A stretch of 64,000 bases of DNA from Betaproteobacteria bacterium (GTDB taxonomy: Bacteria; Pseudomonadota; Gammaproteobacteria; Burkholderiales; SG8-41), in contig OMIN01000113.1 in NCBI GenBank assembly GCA_900299145.1, positions 1-64,000 of the forward strand, given 5' to 3'. Positions 58,894 to 64,000 of the stretch are shown in pieces. Below the pieces are notes generated by a model. The model was not told the DNA's origin and did no database searches. It saw nothing but the letters and a program-made list of their open reading frames with translations. The stretch's first letter is position 1. The number at the start of each line of letters is the position of its first letter. The position numbers and the translations under genes are program-made.

Positions 58894-61011
58894 ATGAGCG
58901 AACCCGAAGTAGTCAGATTCGATTTCGAAGACGGCATCGGTGTCATCACCGTTGATTACCCGCCGGTCAATGCGCTGGGGCCGGGCGTGCGCGAGGGCAT
59001 CATCGCCGCCGTCGAAAAAGGCAATGCCGATCCGAACGTGAAAGCCATGGTGCTGCTGGGCGCGGGACGCAGCTTTATTGCCGGTGCGGATATCCGCCAG
59101 TTCGGCACCAAGCGGCCGGTGTTCAAGAAAACCAGTGTTGAAGTGCTGGATGACGCCACCAAGCCCACCGTGGCGGCGATTCACGGCTTCGCGCTCGGCG
59201 GCGGGTTGGAGCACGCGCTGGCCTGTCATTTCCGTATTGCCGTGCCCACGGCGAAAGTGGGATTGCCCGAAGTGCTGATAGGCATTCTGCCTGGCGGCGG
59301 CGGCACGCAACGCCTGCCGCGTTTGATCGGGCCGAAGGCCGCGATGGAAATGATCGTGACGGGCCGCCATGTGCCCGCCGATGAAGCGAAGACGATGGGC
59401 ATCGTCGATGCCATTACGCCGGGCACGAATTTGCGCGCCGAAGCCATCGCCTATGCCAAAGCCGTGATTGCGGAAAAGCGCCCGCTCTCGCGCGTGCGCG
59501 ACCGCAAGGCGGATGCCAGCGCCGAGCCCGGCATGTTCGACGCCATGCGCAAATCGATTGCGCGCAAGGCGCGCAATCAGAAAGCGCCTTATCACTGCAT
59601 CGCGTGTGTGGAAGCTGCAGTTTCGCAGCCGTTCGACGAAGGCATCGCCACCGAGCGGCGGCTCTTCAGCGAACTGGAAAATGCCGACGAGGCCAAGGCA
59701 TTGCGCTATGCCTTTTTCGCCGAGCGCGAAGTGGCGAAAGTTCCCGGTGCGCCCAAGGATTTCAAGCCCGGCAAGATCAAAACCGCAGCGGTGGTGGGCG
59801 CAGGCACCATGGGCGGCGGCATCGCCATGAGTTTTGCCGACTTCGGGATTCCGGTGAAGGTGCTCGAAGTCTCGCGCGACGTGCTGGAAAAAGGCATGCA
59901 GCGCGTGCGTGACAACTACGCCACCAGCGTGAAGCGCGGCAGCCTCAAGCAGTCGGAAATGGATGAACGGTTAAAGCGTTTCACGCCGGTCGAGCGTTAC
60001 GAAGACATCGCCGACTGCGACGTGGTGATCGAGGCCGTGTTCGAGCGCATCGACGTGAAGAAGGATGTGTTCGCCAAACTCGAGGCCGTGATGAAGCCGG
60101 GCGCGCTGCTGCTCAGCAACTCATCAGCGATCAACACTGACATCATGGCCGGCATGACCACGCGGCCGGGTAACGTCGCCGGCGCGCACTTCTTCGCCCC
60201 CGCCAATGTGATGAAGCTGTTTGAAGTCGTAGTAGGCAGTAAAACTTCCGTTGAAACGATTGTGCGCACCATGCAGGTCGGGCGTGACATCGGCAAAATC
60301 AGCGCGCTGGCCGGCACCTGCGACGGCTTTGCGGCCAATCGCAGCCGCGCGCCGTTCCAGACCGAGATGATGCTGATGCTCGAAGAAGGCGCGTTGCCGG
60401 AGCAGATCGACAAAGTGATGGTGGATTTTGGCTACCCCATCGGGCCGTTCGCAGTGAGCGATCTGTCGGGCCTGGACATCGGCTACGACACGCGCAAACG
60501 CCGCGCGGCGGAGAACCCCAATTTCCGCAAATTGCCGGTGCCTGACCGTCTGGTGGAAATGGGACGCAAGGGCCAAAAGAGTGGCGCGGGCTGGTATCGC
60601 TATGAAAAAGGCGACCGCACGCCGCATCCCGACGAAGTGGTGAAAAGCGTGATCGCCGATGTCGCGCGCGAACTCGGCATCGAGCAGCGCCAGTTCACCG
60701 ATGACGAGATTTTGAAGCGTCTGCTGTTCGCCTCGGTCAACGAAACCTGCAAGATTCTCGAAGAAGGCAAGTGCCTGCGCGCCAGCGACATGGACGTGAT
60801 GTGGCTGCACGGTTTTGGATTCCCGCGCTATCGTGGCGGCCTGATGTTCTGGGCCGACGGCATTGGCGTGAAGGAAGTGTACCGGCAGATTGAGGAATGG
60901 CATCAGCGTTATGGCGCGCGCTGGAAGCCGGCCGCGCTGTTGAAGGAACTGGCCGAGAGCGGCACGTCGTTCCGAGAGGCGAAGCCTAAGGTGCCGATGT
61001 TTACGGTGTGA
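58894..61011 (+). CDS. FadB/FadJ-like enoyl-CoA hydratase / 3-hydroxyacyl-CoA dehydrogenase
   Basis: Bifunctional beta-oxidation enzyme. 705 residues: an N-terminal crotonase domain with LLGAGRSFIAGADIRQFG (oxyanion hole), HGFALGGGLEHALACHFRIA and VGLPEVLIGILPGGGGTQRL, which supply the two catalytic glutamates. The dehydrogenase half has NAD site AVVGAGTMGGGIAMSFADFG (about residue 295 on), the catalytic His in GAHFFAPANVMKLFEVV, and two C-terminal helical domains. The sequence HFFAPAN differs from the canonical HFFNPVH, as in several betaproteobacterial homologues. The acyl chain it prefers is unknown. Confidence 0.94.
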   Translation: MSEPEVVRFDFEDGIGVITVDYPPVNALGPGVREGIIAAVEKGNADPNVKAMVLLGAGRSFIAGADIRQFGTKRPVFKKTSVEVLDDATKPTVAAIHGFALGGGLEHALACHFRIAVPTAKVGLPEVLIGILPGGGGTQRLPRLIGPKAAMEMIVTGRHVPADEAKTMGIVDAITPGTNLRAEAIAYAKAVIAEKRPLSRVRDRKADASAEPGMFDAMRKSIARKARNQKAPYHCIACVEAAVSQPFDEGIATERRLFSELENADEAKALRYAFFAEREVAKVPGAPKDFKPGKIKTAAVVGAGTMGGGIAMSFADFGIPVKVLEVSRDVLEKGMQRVRDNYATSVKRGSLKQSEMDERLKRFTPVERYEDIADCDVVIEAVFERIDVKKDVFAKLEAVMKPGALLLSNSSAINTDIMAGMTTRPGNVAGAHFFAPANVMKLFEVVVGSKTSVETIVRTMQVGRDIGKISALAGTCDGFAANRSRAPFQTEMMLMLEEGALPEQIDKVMVDFGYPIGPFAVSDLSGLDIGYDTRKRRAAENPNFRKLPVPDRLVEMGRKGQKSGAGWYRYEKGDRTPHPDEVVKSVIADVARELGIEQRQFTDDEILKRLLFASVNETCKILEEGKCLRASDMDVMWLHGFGFPRYRGGLMFWADGIGVKEVYRQIEEWHQRYGARWKPAALLKELAESGTSFREAKPKVPMFTV

Positions 61012-61062
61012 TCGACAGTTGCGTCGACTAGTCATTTATAACTAACGACGCATACACAGTAC

Positions 61063-61171
61063 CCGTCATTCCAGCGAAAGCTGGAATCCAGAACTTAAAT
61101 CATGCGTAGCATCTGATTCGCGCCTTCGGCGCACAATACGACCTGGGTTCCAGCTTTCGCTGGAACGACGG
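61063..61171. repeat. Palindromic intergenic element (type 2, copy 2)
   Basis: Arms 61063-61091 and 61143-61171 (29 bases each, 2 mismatches) match those at 48289-48400. A GCGCC-TTC-GGCGC hairpin sits between the arms. It fills the gap between the FadB-like and ATP-grasp genes. Confidence 0.85.
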
Positions 61172-61210
61172 AGGTAGTTTGCCGAGTTGGCCTGAATTCA
61201 TGGAATTGGA

Positions 61211-61906
61211 ATGAGCGCGAACGAATTGATCTCAAAAGCCCGTGCACAGCAGCGCACATCGCTGGACGAACAGGCCGGCAAATCCCTGCTCGCCGCCTAC
61301 GGCATAACCGTGCCGCAATCGCTGACGGTAAAGACCGCTGGCGAAGTTGACGCTGCCTTCGGCAAACTCAAGCCGCCGGTAGTCGTCAAAATCATGTCCC
61401 CCGACATCCTGCACAAGAGCGATGCAGGCGGCGTGAAGGTGGGCCTCAAATCGGCGGCTGAAGTCAAAGATGCGATCAACACCATGGCCGCCTCAAAGCA
61501 AATCAAGGCCGCACGCATCGACGGTTACCTGATCGAAGAAATGGCGCCCGCTGGACAGGAAATTGTCATCGGCGGGCTGCGCGATCCGTACTTCGGCCCG
61601 CTGGTGATGGTGGGCCTAGGCGGCATATTTGTCGAAGTGCTGCGTGATGTGTCGTTTCGCATTTGCCCCATCACGCGGATCGACGCGGAAGAAATGATCG
61701 ACGATTTAAAGGGTGCGGCGATCCTCGCAGGTGCACGCGGCCGCCAGCCGGCGTCGCGTGCGGCGATTGTCGATGCGCTGCTTAAAGTCGGTGGCGAAGG
61801 CGGCTTGCTGATGACACACGCGGAAGAAATCAAAGAGGCTGATATCAACCCGATGATCGTCTCCGAAACAGCGGCGGTGGCCGTCGATGCGCGTTTTATT
61901 CTGTAG
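61211..61906 (+). CDS. ADP-forming acyl-CoA synthetase, ATP-grasp (beta) subunit
   Basis: 231 residues of the ATP-grasp_5 type: SKARAQQRTSLDEQAGKSLL at the start, VVVKIMSPDILHKSDAGGVK with the nucleotide Lys, EEMAPAGQEIVIGGLRDPYF, and ADINPMIVSE near the end. It is the nucleotide-binding half of enzymes that make or use acyl-CoA with ADP/ATP and phosphate. The other half is encoded by the next gene, 14 bases away, so here the enzyme is split rather than one chain. Confidence 0.9.
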   Translation: MSANELISKARAQQRTSLDEQAGKSLLAAYGITVPQSLTVKTAGEVDAAFGKLKPPVVVKIMSPDILHKSDAGGVKVGLKSAAEVKDAINTMAASKQIKAARIDGYLIEEMAPAGQEIVIGGLRDPYFGPLVMVGLGGIFVEVLRDVSFRICPITRIDAEEMIDDLKGAAILAGARGRQPASRAAIVDALLKVGGEGGLLMTHAEEIKEADINPMIVSETAAVAVDARFIL

Positions 61907-61911
61907 CACTT

Positions 61912-61942
61912 GTAAAAATAATGAATAAAAACAAATACTTAC
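61912..61942 (-). repeat. Dispersed AT-rich motif, copy at the start of the CoA-binding subunit gene
   Basis: Minus-strand reading GTAAGTATTTGTTTTTATTC, one mismatch to the consensus, then ATTATTTTTAC. Read on the plus strand it contains the start codon and encodes the first residues MNKNKYL of the next protein. Confidence 0.8.
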
Positions 61943-63387
61943 AGGATTTTACGCCTTTTTTTCAGCCGCGCACCGTGGCGGTCATAGGCGCTTCCACGCG
62001 CAATCCGCATGCGCTGCCCAATGTATTCATGCGGCGCATTCGCGAGTTTGGCTTCACTGGCGATATTTATCCGATCAACCCCACGGCCGCCGAACTTGAG
62101 GGCCACAAGTGTTACCCGTCGCTGGCGGACACGCCCAAGCCCGTCGATTACGCCTACATCGGCGTCGGTGGCGGGCAAATCCCGGCCATGTTCGACGCCG
62201 TAAGAGATAAAAAGCCGGGCCATGTGCGATTTGCGCATGTGGTGTCAAGCGGGTTTGCCGAGGTCGACGAAGGCCGGGCGTTGCAGGACGAACTCGTCGC
62301 TGCCGCGCGCGCGGGCGGCATGCGGCTGGTCGGCCCCAACTGCATGGGGCTGTATTCGCCGCGCGGACGCATCACGTTTGCCGAAGTGGGGCCGGTGGAG
62401 CTGGGCCACGTTGGAGTGGTGTCGCAAAGTGGCGGCCTTGGCACGGACATCATTCGTCGCGGGCGCAATCGCGGCGTGCAGTTTTCCGCGCTGGTGACGG
62501 CCGGCAATTGTGCCGATGTGACGCCGACGGAATTTGTCGAATATTTTTTCGCCGACGAAGAAACCCATGTGATAGGCCTTTACCTTGAGACGGCGAAAGA
62601 TGGCCGGCGCCTGTTCGAGTTACTGCGCCAAAACAAAGCCGCCAAGCCGGTGGTCATCCTCAAGGGTGGCCGCACGCAACAGGGGCTGGCGGCGGCGGCC
62701 TCGCACACGGGATCGCTCGCGGGCGACGACCGCGTGTGGGTGGCGCTGTCGAAGCAAACCGGCTGTGTGATGGTGGATACGCTGGATCAGTTCGTCGACA
62801 CGCTGCTGCTGTTTCAATCGGTCAAACCGAACGTTGCGCATCCCACGAAGCGCGTTGCGCTGTTCGGCAACGGCGGCGGCACCAGCGTGCTGGCCACCGA
62901 CTATTTCTCGCGTCTGGGTCTCGATGTCACGCCATTCGCGGACACCACCATCGCCGAACTGGCGGCCCTGAAACTGCCACCCGGCACCAGCATCACCAAT
63001 CCGGTGGATTGCCCCGTCGGCACGTTGCAGCAGGACGACGGCCGCGTTGCGGAAAAAATCCTCGACATCATTTACGCCAGCGGCAAGCCGGACGCGCTGG
63101 TCATGCACCTGAATCTGTCGTCGTTTGTCGGGCGCGCCAAGCCCGAAGTGCTCGACAACCTGATGGACGCCGCGCTGCGCGTGCAGCAGAAATATCCGGG
63201 GCAGGCGCACTTCATGCTGGCGCTGCGCTCCGATGGTGAACCGAGACTCGAAGAACGCAAGCGCGAATTTCGCGCCAAGGCCGTGGCGCGCGGCGTGCCG
63301 GTATACGACGAAATGACCAACGTGGGCCACGCGCTGGCGGCACTGGCGGCGCATGAGCGGTTTGTGCACACACGCGCCCGCGCGTAA
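61921..63387 (+). CDS. ADP-forming acyl-CoA synthetase, CoA-binding/ligase (alpha) subunit
   Basis: 488 residues: a CoA-binding Rossmann domain (FFQPRTVAVIGASTRNPHAL, NPTAAELEGHKCYPSL, VGPNCMGLYSP) and the succinyl-CoA-ligase-like domain (GHVGVVSQSGGLGTDIIRRG, AASHTGSLAGDDRVW with the phosphorylated His). With the preceding ATP-grasp subunit it forms an acetyl/acyl-CoA synthetase (ADP-forming) type enzyme; the acid used is unknown. The first seven residues come from a copy of the AT-rich repeat, so translation may instead start later, though no later Met precedes the fold. Confidence 0.9.
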   Translation: MNKNKYLQDFTPFFQPRTVAVIGASTRNPHALPNVFMRRIREFGFTGDIYPINPTAAELEGHKCYPSLADTPKPVDYAYIGVGGGQIPAMFDAVRDKKPGHVRFAHVVSSGFAEVDEGRALQDELVAAARAGGMRLVGPNCMGLYSPRGRITFAEVGPVELGHVGVVSQSGGLGTDIIRRGRNRGVQFSALVTAGNCADVTPTEFVEYFFADEETHVIGLYLETAKDGRRLFELLRQNKAAKPVVILKGGRTQQGLAAAASHTGSLAGDDRVWVALSKQTGCVMVDTLDQFVDTLLLFQSVKPNVAHPTKRVALFGNGGGTSVLATDYFSRLGLDVTPFADTTIAELAALKLPPGTSITNPVDCPVGTLQQDDGRVAEKILDIIYASGKPDALVMHLNLSSFVGRAKPEVLDNLMDAALRVQQKYPGQAHFMLALRSDGEPRLEERKREFRAKAVARGVPVYDEMTNVGHALAALAAHERFVHTRARA

Positions 63388-63424
63388 ACGCAGGCGTTCC
63401 GTAGGAGATCGCAGGAGATCGAAG

Positions 63425-64000
63425 ATGACCATCACTGCCCAATACAACACCAACTTTCGTGCGGTCACCTACCCGGTGCGCCTCTACAGCGGCGAGGGGG
63501 CGCTGGAAAACCTGCCCGCGGAACTCAAACGCAACCGCGCCACGCGTGCGTTCATCGTCTGTGGCCGCACGGTGTCGCGCAAAACCGATCTCATCAATCA
63601 TATGCGCCGCATCCTCGGCGACAACTGCGCCGGCGTCTATGACGAGATGGACAAGGACACGTCGATCTCCACCGTCACGGCGGCGGCAGCAGCGGCAAAG
63701 GCCGCCAACGCGGACATGCTGATCAGCGTCGGCTCCGGCAGTGTCACGCAAGGCACGCGCGTGGTGGCGATTCTGATGGCGGAAAAGCGTCCGGTCGATG
63801 AACTCATTACGCAGTATCCGGAGCATGGCGCCGCGATCAGCCCGAAGCTGCTCGAACCCAAGGTGCCGATACTCAATGTGTTGACGGCGGGCACCTCGGC
63901 GCAAAATCGTGCCGGCTCCGCAGTGAAGGACCCGAACCGCAATCATCGCATGGAGTTTTTCGATCCGAAGACACGGCCCGTCGCGGTGTTCTGGGATAAC
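63425..64000 (+). CDS. Iron-containing alcohol dehydrogenase family protein, 3' end cut off
   Basis: The first 192 codons run from ATG 63425 (MTITAQYNTNFRAVTYPVRL), with GAGATCGAAG close upstream as a plausible ribosome site, to the window end. VRLYSGEGALENLPAELKR, AFIVCGRTVSRKTD and the NAD-binding MLISVGSGSVTQGTRVVA (in place of GGGSxxD) fit Fe-ADH or maleylacetate-reductase relatives. The metal-binding histidines lie beyond the edge. It follows the acyl-CoA synthetase by 37 bases in the same direction. Confidence 0.85.
   Translation, partial: MTITAQYNTNFRAVTYPVRLYSGEGALENLPAELKRNRATRAFIVCGRTVSRKTDLINHMRRILGDNCAGVYDEMDKDTSISTVTAAAAAAKAANADMLISVGSGSVTQGTRVVAILMAEKRPVDELITQYPEHGAAISPKLLEPKVPILNVLTAGTSAQNRAGSAVKDPNRNHRMEFFDPKTRPVAVFWDN

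Overview
The window looks like the replication-origin region of a betaproteobacterial chromosome, most likely a Burkholderiales-type organism. Evidence: the gene order rpmH-rnpA-yidC-mnmE-mnmG-rsmG-parA-parB-atpIBEFHAGDC on one side of the origin and dnaA-dnaN-gyrB on the other; GC-rich codon use; and four Bug/TctC-type periplasmic binding proteins, a family greatly expanded in that order. No rRNA or tRNA genes were seen.

Layout. From 1 to 20161 everything is on the minus strand: glmS (cut at the window edge only by its last codons), glmU, glpD, the F1Fo ATP synthase operon, parB/parA, rsmG, mnmG, mnmE, yidC, rnpA and rpmH. Two perfect parS sites flank mnmE. The gene-free stretch 20162-20853 carries two perfect DnaA boxes and is the probable oriC. 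dnaA, dnaN and gyrB follow on the plus strand. Two adjacent ATP synthase genes are damaged as read: atpG has one extra base in a C run, and atpD has an in-frame stop at a conserved tyrosine. Sequence error is the simplest explanation.

26280-38895 is an envelope glycan and lipid region. It holds a small secreted protein, then a minus-strand block: a GT39-like membrane glycosyltransferase, an MBOAT O-acyltransferase flanked by two paralogous SGNH/AlgX-DltD-like proteins, a dTDP-3-amino-sugar module (transaminase, hexapeptide acetyltransferase, 3,4-ketoisomerase), GtrA, a DPM1-type glycosyltransferase, a second hexapeptide acyltransferase and MsbA. A nitroreductase follows. The gap after it holds a candidate sRNA with a CCUCC-repeat loop and a strong terminator.

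39218-52000 is accessory catabolism: four Bug proteins, two GST-like proteins, a D-2-hydroxyacid dehydrogenase, an MmgE/PrpD protein, a glycerophosphodiesterase, a carboxypeptidase, YCII and PilZ proteins. A low-GC zinc-ribbon ORF followed directly by an attC-like site resembles a stray integron cassette.

52150-64000 is a plus-strand acyl-CoA cluster: free-standing biotin carrier protein, sulfite-oxidase-family enzyme, ETF beta/alpha, carboxyltransferase, biotin carboxylase, a FadB/J-like two-domain enzyme, a split ADP-forming acyl-CoA synthetase and a truncated Fe-alcohol dehydrogenase. Together these could carboxylate, oxidise and activate an acyl-CoA of unknown identity.

Several repeat families are scattered through the gaps. 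The most striking is an AT-rich motif close to TAAGTATYTGTTTTTATTG. It occurs at least 14 times, mostly between genes and in both orientations, sometimes providing a start or stop codon. I do not recognise it.
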